From: Myxococcales bacterium
Lineage (GTDB): Bacteria > Myxococcota_A > Polyangia > Polyangiales > Polyangiaceae
Length of the DNA: 38,108 nt
Direction: 5' to 3'
Assembly (NCBI GenBank): GCA_021778125.1
Contig: JAJYCT010000008.1
Span: forward strand, 1 to 38,108
How positions within the stretch are numbered: position 1 is the stretch's first letter; each line of letters starts with the position of its first letter. Below, piece after piece: positions 14,305 to 25,300 of the stretch. The notes under the pieces were generated by a model. It was not told where the DNA came from, made no database searches, and was given only the letters and a program-made list of their open reading frames with translations. The position numbers and the translations under genes were made by a program.

Positions 14305-16209
14305 ATGGTCGAAGAGACGAGACCGGCGAGCGTGAGGAGGCCGGCGTTCAGCCGGCTGACGGTGCTGCGGCGCCTCGTCGAGTCCACGCGCGCGCCCATC
14401 GAGCTGCAGATCCTGGGGCGCACGCTGCTGCGCGCGGCGCTCGTCGGTGCGGCGGCGGGCCTCGTCGGCTCGCTCTTCTACGCCGGGGTCGAGGCCGTGC
14501 AGCACATCTGCCTGGAGGGATGGACCGGCTATGTTCCCCTGCGCGCCGGCGGCGAGCAGCTCCTCCAGGAGAGCTCGAAGCCTCCGCCGTTCCGGCCCTG
14601 GCTGCTCTTGATCGTGCCGGCGCTGGGCGCGCTGGCCGCCGGCGCCATCTCGGTCTGGATCGCCCCCGAGACCCGCGGAGGTGGCGCCGACTCGATCATC
14701 GAGGCGTTCCACCAGCACAACGGCGTCGTCCGCAAGCGCGTCGCCTTCGTGAAGGCGCTCGTGTCGGCGCTGACGCTGGGCAGCGGCGGCTCGGGCGGCC
14801 GCGAGGGTCCGACGATGCAGATGGGCGGAGCGGTCGGCTCGCTCGTCGGCCAGGTGCTGCGCGTGACCGACCGCGAGCGGCGCATCCTGCTCGTCGCGGG
14901 CACCGCGGCGGGCATGGCGGCCGTCTTCCGGACGCCGCTCGGCGCCGCGCTCCTCGCCGTCGAGATCCTCCACCGCGACGACTTCGAGGCCGACGCGCTG
15001 GTCCCCAGCGTCCTCGCGAGCGTCGTGTCGTACTCGGTCTTCATCGCCTTCTTCGGCGAGCAGACGCTCTTCGCGCACGCGCCCACCTATCCCTTCATTC
15101 CGGCGCACCTTCCCCTCTATGCGCTGCTCGCCGTGGGCATCACGCTCGTCGCGAGCGCCTTTCTCTCCGCGCTGCGCGCCGTGCAGCGCACGACCCGCCG
15201 CCTGCCGCTGCCCGCGTGGTGCAAGCCGGGCGTCGGCGGCCTCGCCCTGGGGCTCTTCGCGACCCCCATCATCTACGTCATCGGCCCGCGTCTCGGACAG
15301 CCGGGCCAGGGGCTCGGGATCCTCGGGGGCGGCTACGGGGCCGCGCAGATCGCGATCACGGGCGCCGACTGGTTTCCGCTCGGCTGGCGCGGCGTCGAGC
15401 TGCTCGCGCTGCTCGGCGGCGTGAAGATCCTGGCGACGAGCCTCACGGTCGGCTCGGGCGGGAGCGCGGGGGACTTCGGTCCGTCGCTGGTCATCGGCGG
15501 CATCTTCGGCGGCGCCTTCGGGCGAGCGGCGCAGATGCTCCTGCACGATCCGCGCATCGACCCCGGCGCGTTCGCGCTCGTCGGGATGGCCACGTTCTAC
15601 GGGGGGCTCGCCCACGTGCCGATCGCGGCGCTGGTCATGACGTGCGAGCTGGCCGGCAGCTACGATCTGCTGGTGCCGCTGATGCTCGCCGAGGGCATCG
15701 CGTTCGTCGCGCTGCGCAACCGGGCCCTCTACGAGGCGCAGGTCCCGACCAAGCGTGACTCCCCCGCGCACCGCGAGGATCTCATCTTCGACGTCCTTAC
15801 GGGCGTCCGCGTCGGCGACGTGGTCGTCCACGACCGCGCGTACGCGTCGTTCGAGACGCGCACGCCGGCGCGCGTCGTCATCGAGAGGGCCGCGGCGACC
15901 GCGTGGCAGGACGTCTTCCCGGTGCTCGACGCGCAGGGCAAGCTCGTCGGGATCGTCATCAGCGACGTGCTGCGCACGATGGCCGCCAACCCGGACCTCG
16001 GCGCCCTGGCCATCGCCGACGACCTCATGGTCCCGCCCGTGACGGTCCGCGAGTCGGACGACCTGCAGAAGGCCCTGCGCGCGATCCTCGAGCACGGACT
16101 ACGTGAGATCCTGGTGGTGGACGACCAGGGCCGAATCGTCGGCTTCCTCGACGAGGCGGAGATCACGCGCGTCTACCAGGACGCGACGGCAAGCCAGCGG
16201 CCCGAGTAG
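14305..16209 (+). CDS. CLC chloride channel/transporter with C-terminal CBS pair
   Basis: This 634-residue protein has the CLC membrane domain (about residues 45-480) and two CBS domains (about 500-615) that usually bind nucleotides and gate the pore. Visible CLC signatures are GREGP with the gating glutamate E167, GDFGP at 389-393, and the anion-coordinating tyrosine Y476 (ALYEAQ). The usual GSGIP segment is replaced by RGGGADSII, so the pore serine is absent. At the inner proton-path position, where proton-coupled CLCs have EE, the sequence is VEIL: E220 followed by I221, as in CLC channels. It may therefore be a chloride (or other anion) channel rather than a Cl-/H+ exchanger. The ATG at 14305 is preferred over the ATG at 14272, which lies inside the presumed promoter; an upstream opening from 14206 would overlap the previous gene. 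Confidence 0.88.
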   Translation: MVEETRPASVRRPAFSRLTVLRRLVESTRAPIELQILGRTLLRAALVGAAAGLVGSLFYAGVEAVQHICLEGWTGYVPLRAGGEQLLQESSKPPPFRPWLLLIVPALGALAAGAISVWIAPETRGGGADSIIEAFHQHNGVVRKRVAFVKALVSALTLGSGGSGGREGPTMQMGGAVGSLVGQVLRVTDRERRILLVAGTAAGMAAVFRTPLGAALLAVEILHRDDFEADALVPSVLASVVSYSVFIAFFGEQTLFAHAPTYPFIPAHLPLYALLAVGITLVASAFLSALRAVQRTTRRLPLPAWCKPGVGGLALGLFATPIIYVIGPRLGQPGQGLGILGGGYGAAQIAITGADWFPLGWRGVELLALLGGVKILATSLTVGSGGSAGDFGPSLVIGGIFGGAFGRAAQMLLHDPRIDPGAFALVGMATFYGGLAHVPIAALVMTCELAGSYDLLVPLMLAEGIAFVALRNRALYEAQVPTKRDSPAHREDLIFDVLTGVRVGDVVVHDRAYASFETRTPARVVIERAAATAWQDVFPVLDAQGKLVGIVISDVLRTMAANPDLGALAIADDLMVPPVTVRESDDLQKALRAILEHGLREILVVDDQGRIVGFLDEAEITRVYQDATASQRPE

Positions 16210-16243
16210 CATCGCCCACCGGCCGATGAGTCCCCGGGATTTC

Positions 16244-16285
16244 CCGCGGCGCGAGCACGGCGCGAAACCGAGGTTCCGCGGCGCG
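16244..16285 (+). repeat. Direct repeat CCGCGGCGCG, two copies 32 bp apart
   Basis: CCGCGGCGCG occurs at 16244-16253 and 16276-16285, each followed by AGCA or GAGCA. The 32-base spacing is about three helical turns, so both would face the same side of DNA. They sit just upstream of the candidate -10 box (16297) of the giant TPR gene and might bind a regulator. A GC-rich decamer repeat could also be chance. Confidence 0.3.
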
Positions 16286-16296
16286 GAGCATTTCGG

Positions 16297-16302
16297 TACT
16301 CT
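16297..16302 (+). promoter_or_regulatory. Candidate -10 box TACTCT for the giant TPR gene
   Basis: TACTCT in TTTCGGTACTCTGCAC is the AT-richest spot in the 143-base gap before 16353. A TTCCGC at 16274-16279 lies 17 bases upstream in -35 position, but it matches TTGACA poorly. The leader would be about 45 bases. Confidence 0.3.
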
Positions 16303-16339
16303 GCACAGGAGCGGGCGGTCACGGAGACACGACCCCTCG

Positions 16340-16346
16340 AGAGGGA
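16340..16346 (+). promoter_or_regulatory. Shine-Dalgarno AGAGGGA fixing the start at 16353
   Basis: The GAGGG core (16341-16345) lies 7 bases before the ATG at 16353. It supports this codon as the start of the 12-kb gene. Confidence 0.6.
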
Positions 16347-16352
16347 CCTTCC

Positions 16353-19300
16353 ATGCAACAGCCGCCGCCTCGGCGCGGGTCGGGGTCGCTCCCCCAGCCC
16401 TTCACCTTCGAGGCGAAGCTAGAGGACGAGGAACAGCTTCTCGAGGCCGTCCTGGCGACGATGGCGCGGGGGCCTCTGCCTGCCGACGTGTGGGAGAAGC
16501 TGCACGCGGCCGGGCGCCGCGACGAGCGCCTTGCCGAGCTGGCGTTCGCCTTCGAGAGCGTGTCGCAGGGCAAGCGCCTGAAGGCGGCGCCGCCCCCGGT
16601 CGGTGCCGAGTTCCTCTTCCGGGCGGCCATCTTCTTCGGGGACGTCTTCGGCGACGAGATGGGCGCCGTCACGTACCTGGAGCGCGCGCTCGGGCTCGCC
16701 CCCAACCACGTCGAGGCGTTCGCGAAGCTCGAGGCCTTGCTCTCCGGGGAGGGCAACACCCGCAAGCTCGCCGAGGCCTACGCGACGGCCGCTCACCACC
16801 GCCCCCGCGGCGAGCAGGCGCCCCTCCTCCGGCGCGCCGCGCAGCTCCTCGCCGACGCCGGCGGTGCCGACGAGAAGGTCATCGAGCTCGCGCAGCAGGC
16901 CCTCCGCCTCGAGCCGGGGGACGAGGAGTCCCGGGCCCGCCTCGAGGCCCTGTACCTGCGGACCAATCGCCTGCGCGACGTCGTGCGCTTGCTCGAGCAG
17001 GCGCTGACGGCGGAGCCGCCGCTGCAAGACGACAGGCGCGCGGCGCTGCTCGCGCGGCTCATCGACCTCTACGCCGACAGACTCCACGAGGCGGAGCGCG
17101 CGCTGCCACACGTCGAGGCGCTCTTGGCGCTCGACCCCGCCCACGAGGAGGCGCGCAAGATCGCCCAGAAGCTCCTCGTCACCAAGGGCCTGGCCGGACG
17201 CGCCGCCGCGGCGCTGAGCAAGGCGTTCGAGGCGTCCGGGACCCCGCAGGACGTGGTCCGGTTTCTGACCATCGAGCTCGAGAGCACGCGCGGCCCGCGT
17301 CGCGCCCAGCTCCTGGGGCGCCTGGGGGCTCTCAAGTTTGAGCGCATGGGAGACGAAAAGGGGGCGCTCGAGGCCTACGAGCAGGCCGTCGCGCTCGACG
17401 CCGCCGACGACGAGCTGCGCGCCCGGTACGTCGCGCTCGCCGGCAAGAGCGGCCGCTGGCTCGACGCCGCCAAGGCCCTGAGCCGCGCCATCGCGACCCT
17501 CAAGGAGCCCGCGTCGAAGCACAGGGCCACCGCGCAGCTCGGTGAGGTCCTCGTGCGCGCGGGCGATCCCAAGCGTGCGCGCGCGACGCTCGCCTCGGTG
17601 CTCGCAGCCGAAGACGCCCCGGCGGACGCCGTCCTCGGGGCGGCGCGTTCGCTCCGCGAAATCCTCGGATCGGAGAGAGATCCGAAGGGGCTCTGCGACG
17701 TCCTGGAACGCCTCTCGTCGCTGGAGCCGGACCCGGAGCTCCGGCGCGACGTGGACGAGCAGCTGGCGGCGGTGGCGACGTCCGCGAAGGACACCGCGCG
17801 CGCCATCGCGGCCTACGAGCGCCTGCTCGACACGAGCGCGCGGGCGAAGGCGCTCGCGGCGCTCGCGCCCCTCTACGAGGCGAGCGGCGACCCGCTCAAG
17901 CACGCGCACCTGCTCGAGGAGCAGGCCCGCGACACGGGCGACGCCGCGACCGCGCGCGGGCTGATGCTGCGCGCGGCGGAGGTGCGCAGCCGGGACACGA
18001 AGGACGCCGCCGCGGCCATCGCGTCGTGTCAGGCGATCATCGAGCGGTTCGGCCCCGCGAAGGACGCGCTGGCCCTGCTGCTGCCGCTCCTGGAGCAGCA
18101 GCGCCAGTGGGCGGAGCTGGCCGGGGCCATGGCCCAGGAGGCCGGGCTGGCGACGGGGCCGGAGCGCGCCGCGTTGATGTCGCGCCTGGGATTGCTCCGG
18201 CTCCAGCGCCTGCGCGACGCGCCGGGGGCGACCGCGGCGTTCGAAGAGGCGCTCGCGTTCGACGCGACCGACAAGACGGCGCGCGCCACCCTCGAGAAGC
18301 TCGCGGCGGTGGGCGAGCACCGCCTCGAGGCCGCGCGCGTCCTCGAGCCGATCTACCGGCGCGAAGACGCAAGCGGGCCTCTGCTCAAGATCCTGGAGGT
18401 CAAAGGGGCGCTCGCCGCCGACGTCGAGGACCGCCTGGCGGCCCTCCGCGAGGCCGCCGACCTGGCGGAGGCGAGCGCCGTGGACCCGACGCGCGCCGTC
18501 GACGTGGTGGGACGGGCCCTCTCCGAGGCCGTCGCCGCCGACCGCCCTCTCGGGGAGTGGCTCGAGCGGCTCGACCGGGTGACCCGGGCGGGCAGCGACG
18601 CGAAGCGCCGCGCGGCGATCCTGGGGCAAGCGATCGGCGATCGCGAGGTGACGAGCGCGGACACCGGCGCGCTCGTCCGGCGTGCGGCCGAGGCGCATGC
18701 CGCCAGCGGAGACGCGGCCGCGGCCATCGCGCTGCTGCGGCGGGCGCTCGCGTTCGAGCCCCAGTCCGCCGAGCTGCTGTCGCGCATCGACGATCTGCTG
18801 CGCGATCAGGGCACGCCGCGCGAGCGCGTCGCCCTCTACCGGGCCGCGCTCGCCAGCGCCGAGGGGCCGCGGCGGCGCGAGCTGCTGCACCGCGTGGGCG
18901 GGATCGAGCGGCACGACCTCGGCGATCTGCGCGCCGCCATCGAGACGTTCGTGACGGCGCTCGCCGACGATCCCGACGACGGCGACGCGTACGCCGCGCT
19001 GGCCGACCTCTACGCGCAGACGCAACGGTGGGCGGACCTCTGCACGCTGCTCGAGGCGCGCGTCGCGCGCACGGAGGGACCGGCGGCGCTCGACGCGCGA
19101 GCGATGCTCGCGGAGATCGCGGCCGGCCACGGAGACGAGGCTCGCGCGAGGGAGCAGTGCGCGCGCCTGCTCGAGGATCCCCGCCTCTCCTCGGATCAGC
19201 TCTTCGCGGTCGAGCGGGCCGCCGACGTCCTGCAGGACGTCGACCTGACGCGCGCAGGGCTCGTGCGACGGATCGAGGTGACGGGCGAGCCGCGCGAGCA

Positions 19301-22300
19301 GGTGGCTCTGTTCGAGCGGCTGGGCGAGCTGGACGAGGCGCGCCGGGGCGACCCGATCGGCGCGATCGCCGCGTGGAAGCGCGGCGCGGCCCTCGCCGAG
19401 GAGATCGGCGACGACGAGGCCGCGCGACGCCTGTACGGACGCGCGCACCGCGTGGCTCCCGACGATCTCGACGTCACCGGGCGCCTCGTGGCGCTCTACG
19501 AGCGCGCGGGGCTGTGGAGCGACCTTCCCCCCCTCTACGGGGAGCTCGCGGGGGCGAGCGCCGCGCGGGCCGAGCGCGTCGATCTGCTGCTGCGCACCGC
19601 GCGCGTGCTCTCCGAGCGCCTCGGAGACGCCACGGCCGCGGCCCGCGAGGCCGGGCGCGCGTTCGAGCTCGCGCCCGAGAGCGCCGAAGTCCTCGCGGCG
19701 TTCGAGGCCCTGTGCGTCGGCGCCGGCGCCATCGACACGTTCGAGCGCTCGGTCGACGAGGGGCTCGGGGTGCTCGAGGCGTCCCGCACGACCGACGGCG
19801 ACGCGCGAGCCCGCCTGCTCCTCGCCAGGGGCCGCGTCCTGGCGACCGATCCGTCCCGCGCAGACGACGCGTCGCGCGCCTATCGCGCGGTGCTGTCGGA
19901 CGCTCGCGTCGTCGAGCCGTACCGTGCCCAGGCTCTCTCCGCTCTCGAGGCGCTCGTCGCGAGCGATCCAGAGGCGCCGCGCCGGCGCGCGGACCGTCGC
20001 TGGATCCTCGAGTGGACCGCCGAGCATGCGCCCGAGGAAGAGCGCGTTGCGCGCCTGCTCGACTGGGCCCGCGCCGAGGAGACGACCTTCGCGGATGCCC
20101 TCCGGGCGCTGTCGTTGCACAAGCGCGCGCTGGCGCTGGACCCCGACTCCGGGGAGGCGCTCGACGCCGTCTCGCGGCTCACGCTGGCCACGGGAGACAC
20201 GGACGCGGCGCTGTCGGCGCTCCGCGCGCGCCGCGACCGGGCCGCGGGGACCGGACGGGTGGCCCTCGAGCTCGAGATCGCCCAGGTCCTGCTCTCGAGG
20301 ACCACGCGCTGGCAGGAGGCGCTCGACGCGCTGCGCGCGGTCCTCACCGAGTCGCCTGGCGATCCGACGGCCCGGACGCTCGCCTCCCAGCTCCTGGCTC
20401 ACCGGGCCACACGGGCCGACGCCATTCGCATGCTCGAGCAGGCGTGCGACGCGGTCGACGATGAGGGCGTCCGCGAGCAGATCCTCGGCCGGCTTCTCGA
20501 CGCCCCGGCGGAGGCCGACGAGGGGGACGTACGCCGGACGTGGTTCGAGCGGCTGGGCGAGCTGCAGCGCAGCCGCGGAGATCTCGAGTCGGCGCTGGGG
20601 ACGTCGCTGCGCGCGGCGCGCGAGACCCCGGAGGCCCTGGTCGTGTGGGATCGGGTCGAGGAGCTCTCGCGCGCCCTCGGCCGTCCCGACGACGCGGCGA
20701 GCCTCTACGACGAGGTGCTCGCCCGCGCGCTGCCCGCTTCGCAGGCGCTCGCGATCGGAGAGCGGGCCGTCCAGTTCCACGAGGAGTGGTTCGATGACTC
20801 CTCGCGCGTGGTCCGGATCCTCGACCGGGTCCTGGAGATCGATCCGACGGCGGACTGGGCCTTCGACCGGCTCAAGCTCCTGCTCGACGCCGCCGAGCGC
20901 TGGGACGACCTCTTCGCGCTCTACGACCGCGCGCTCGATCACGCCAGCGGCAAACAGCTGGTGGAGCTCCTCGAGGAGGCCGCGCAGACGGCCAAGGACT
21001 TCGCCGACCGGCCCGACCGAGCCATCGAGTACCTCGAGCAGCTCCACGAGCTGAAGCCCGGAGATCCCCGGCTGGTCAACGCGCTCGAGCGCCTCTACGA
21101 GAGGCAAGGACGGCACCGCGAGCTGGTCTCCCTGCTGACCGCGCGCCTCCCCTCGTTCAAGCGCGACGAGGCGCGGCGCGCGCGCACGCGCATCGCGGCG
21201 CTGTGGCTGGACGAGCTCGGCGATGCCGGCCAGGCGCTCGACATGGTCGAGCCCCTCCTCCAGCAGCGCGAGGAGCAGGCCGATCCGGAGGTCTTCGGCC
21301 TGCTCGAGCGCGTGCTCGCGGCCTCTCCGCCGGGCCTCGAGGCTCGCCGCTCGACGCGCCCCCCGTCCGCGAGCGAGGCGCCCCCACCCAAGTCGCGACG
21401 CTCGCGCAAGTCGGAGGTCCCCGCATCGGCGAGGACGTCGGTGCGCCAGCGGGCGGCGGCCTGGCTCCGGGAGTACTACGAGGCGGCCGGGCGCGACGCC
21501 GACCTGGCCCGGATGCTGCTGGTCGAGCTGGAGGTCGTGCGCTCGGCCAAGGACCGGGGGCGCCGCCACATGCAGATCGCCGCCCTCCACGAGAAGGTTG
21601 GCGACGCGGCGAGCGCGCTCGAGCAGGTGGGCAGCGCGGTCGTGCTGGCCCCCTCCGACGAGGCGAAGCGCGCGACGCTCGCCGAGCTCGCCGAGCGGAC
21701 GGCGCGCTTCGAACGGCACGCGGATCTCCTCGCCGCCGCCGCCGACGCGACGGACGATGCGCAGGTGCGCGCCACGCTGACGCTCCAGGCGGCGGCCATC
21801 CGGGCGGACCGCGTGGGGGACCCGGCCGGGGCGATCGCGCTCTTCGCGTCGGTCCTCGACATGAAGTCCTCGGACGACCAGGACGCGCGCGTGGCCGTCC
21901 GTCGCCTCGAGCCGCTCCTCGAGGCTGCGGGGCGAGACGAGGAGCGCCTCGCGATCATCGAGCGCGCCGCGCGCGTGGAGGAGACGGCGGAGGCGCGGCG
22001 CAGCGCCCTGGGGAGGGCGGCGAGGCTGGCCGCGCGCCGGGGGCAGGACGCACGGGCCATCGGCCTCTGGGAGCAGTGCCTCGATCACGCGGGCGACGAC
22101 ATGGAAGCCCTCGACGGTCTCGTCGAGCTCCTCGATCGGTCGGCCTGGCACGAGCGCCTCGTCGAGGTGCTCCTCCAGCGGGCCACCGCGGCCCCCGAAG
22201 CCGAGCGGCGGCGTGCGGATCGCGTGCGCGCAGCCGGGCTGCTCGGCGACGCGCTCGATCGCCCCGACGCTGCGATCTCGACCTGGCGCGAGATCGAGCG

Positions 22301-25300
22301 CGAGTTCGGCGAGGCCGACGACGCTGCGCTCGCTCTGGCGACGCTGCTGCGCGCCACGCGACGCTGGAGCGAGCTCGCGGAGCTTCTCGAGCGCAGCTCG
22401 CGCCGCACCGACGACGACGGGACACGCGCCGAGCTGCTGCGGCAGCTTGGAGACGTCCAGCGCGAGCAGCTCGACGCCGCCGCCGACGCGGTCACCTCGT
22501 ACGGGCGCGCGCTCGCCGCCTCCCCCACCAACGCCGGCTCGCGGGCGGGGCTCCTGTCGCTCGCGGCCGAGGGTGCGCATCGGGCAGAGGCGATCCGCCT
22601 TCTGCTGGGTGCGCTGCGCACGTGCGACGACTGGCGCGCGATCCTCGAGCTCACGGCCCACCGCCTGGCCGCCGCGGTCACCGACGACGAACGGCTCGCG
22701 ATCCTCGGCGAGGCCTCCCGGCTCGCCGAGCAGCGGGCCGGAGACCCGGGCCTGGCGTTCGAGGCGTCCCGACGCGCGTTTCTCCTCGCGCCCGATCGCG
22801 ACGTCTCCGCCGCGGAGATGGCGCGCCTCGCGGAGGCGGCGGGGGCCTGGGACAGCCTCGCGAGCGCGTATCGCGAGGCCGTCGCGATGGTCGAGGCGAC
22901 CCGCGCCGCCCTCGCCGCGCGCTTCCGCGCGCTGATGGGCGCGGTGCTCGACACGCGGCTCGGAGACCCCGCGGCAGCCCTGGACGCCTACGTCCGCGTC
23001 GTGCAGGAGGTCGCGGACGTCGCTGCGGGGCGCGCGACGATCGACGTGGCGGGTCGCCTCGCGCGCTGGGACGTCGTGGGGAGCACGCTCGTGCGGATCG
23101 TCGCGACGCGCGCCGACGCTCGCGGCGAGCTCCTCGATGCGACCGAGCAGGCGGCGGAGGCCCACGACGCCTGGGACCGAGCGGCCGCGGAGCTCGCCGA
23201 GGCGGCGGTCGCCGCGCGGCTGGATCCGGCGAGCGCGCACGACATCGAGGCACGCATCGCCCACTGGTACCGGGATCGCCTCCGCGACTCGTCCGGGGCG
23301 GAGGCGGCCTTCCTTCGCGCGCTCGCCCACGTACCGACGGATGCCATGCTCCTCGCGGAGCTCGCCGAGCTCCAGCGTGCCCACCCGGGCCGCCCGCTCG
23401 TCGAGACCCTGCTCCGCTTGTCGCAAGTGAAGGGCGGAGACGTGGCGTTGTTGCGCGAGGCCTCCGAGGTGGCGCGTACCGCCGTGGGCGACGCCTCGCT
23501 GGCCAGGACCATCCTGCACGACCTGCTGCAGCTCGCGCGCGATCGCTGGCTCGGGAGCGCCGGCGTCGCGGGCGACCCCGAGCTCGCGCCCGTGACGGAG
23601 TGGGCGATCGAGACCCTCGCGAAGCTCTATGAAGAGGATGGCGACGCTCGCGCCGAGGTCGACACGCTCGTCGAAGGCGACGCGCTTCCCTTTGCGCCCG
23701 AGATCCGCTGGAGCATGCGGAGGAGAGCGGCGTGGCTGTCGCTCGACCGGCTGGGAGACGACGAGCGCGCGGTCCGCCTCTACCTGGCCCTGCTCGACGA
23801 CGTGCCGCAAGATGCCGAGGCCGTCGAGCGCGTCGCGTCCGTCTACGTCGCGCACGGCCGGACGGCGGATCTGCTCGCGCTCCGGGAGCGACAGATCGCG
23901 ACCTCGACCGACGTGACCCAGCGGCTGGCGCTGCGCCTGGAGGCTGCCCGGTTGCTGGTCTCCCTCGGAGAACCTCGCGCCGTCGACGTCCTGCGCGCCA
24001 ACCTCGCGGAGGACCCCAGGCACGAGGCCACGGTCGAGGCCCTCGCGGGGGAGCTCGAGTCGGAACGTCGCCTCCCCGAGCTCCGCGACCTGCTCGCCGA
24101 CCAGGCGCAGCAGGCCGAAACGGCGGGCGCCCCCGAGCGCGGGGCGTCCCTCTGGGCTCACGCGGCGCGCGTCGCCGCGTCGGGCCTCGCCGATCCGCGC
24201 GCGGCCGAGTCGTTCCACGGGCGGGTGGTCGCGCTCGTCCCCAGCGCCGCGTCGCTCGACGCTCTGGCTCGCCTGACGGCCGCCCGGGGCGACGCGATGG
24301 CAGCCGCCGAGTGGCTCGAGCGGCTGCTCGCGATCCAGGGCCCGGAGGCCGCCGACGAGACCACGATCCGCCTGGCCGTCGCGCTCGAGCGCGCCGGCGC
24401 GCTCGAGCGCGCCACGGATCGACTGGAGCAGGCTCTCTCCGAGAGGCCGCAGGCGGCGACGCTGCGAGAGCACCTCTCGACCCTGTACCGGGAGCACCAG
24501 GCGTGGGATCGGCTGGCGCGTCTGGTCGCGACCTCCGCCGAACATGCGGCCGACAAGCCGGAGCGCATGGCGCGGCTGCTCGAGGCAGCACGGCTCTACA
24601 CCGAGAGGTGCGCCCAGCCCGATCTCGCGGTCCCTCTCCTGCAGCAGGCGAGCGATCTCTCCCCGGAGGAGCCGAAGGTCCGGCTCGAGCTGGCGGGCGC
24701 GCTGGCCAGCGCCCGGCGCTTCGAGGAGGCGCGGACGATCCTTCAGGACATGATCACCGCCTTCGGCGGCCGCCGCCCCAAGGAGCGCGCTCCCGTCCAC
24801 TACCAGATCGCCCGGCTCGAGCTCGCGATGGGCAACCGCGCGCGCGCGCTCGTCGAGCTGGACACGGCGACGCGCGTGGATCCGCAGGACCCGGAGATCC
24901 TCCGGACGCTCGGGCAGCTCGCGCGCGACGATGGACAGCTCGACCGGGCGGAGAAGAGCTACCGAGCCCTGCTCGCGGTCCTGCGGCGCAAGGACGACTC
25001 GAGCCAGGGCCAGTCGGTCGCACGCAGCGAGGTGCTCCTCGAGCTGAGCGACATCGCGAAGCGTCAGGGAGAGGAAGAGCGAGCTCGCGAGGTCCTCGAG
25101 AGCGCCCTCGAGGCGAGCACGAAGAGCGATTTCGAGCACGGCCGGCTCGAGGCGGCCCTTCGCGCGCGGGGGGACCACGAGACCCTCGTTCGGGTGCTCG
25201 AGGCGAAGCTCGGCCGGATCGGGGACGCTGCCGGCGCCGTCCGCGCGCTCGCGGAGCTCGGGGATGTGCTGACCGATCGGCTCGGGCGATCGGCCGAGGC

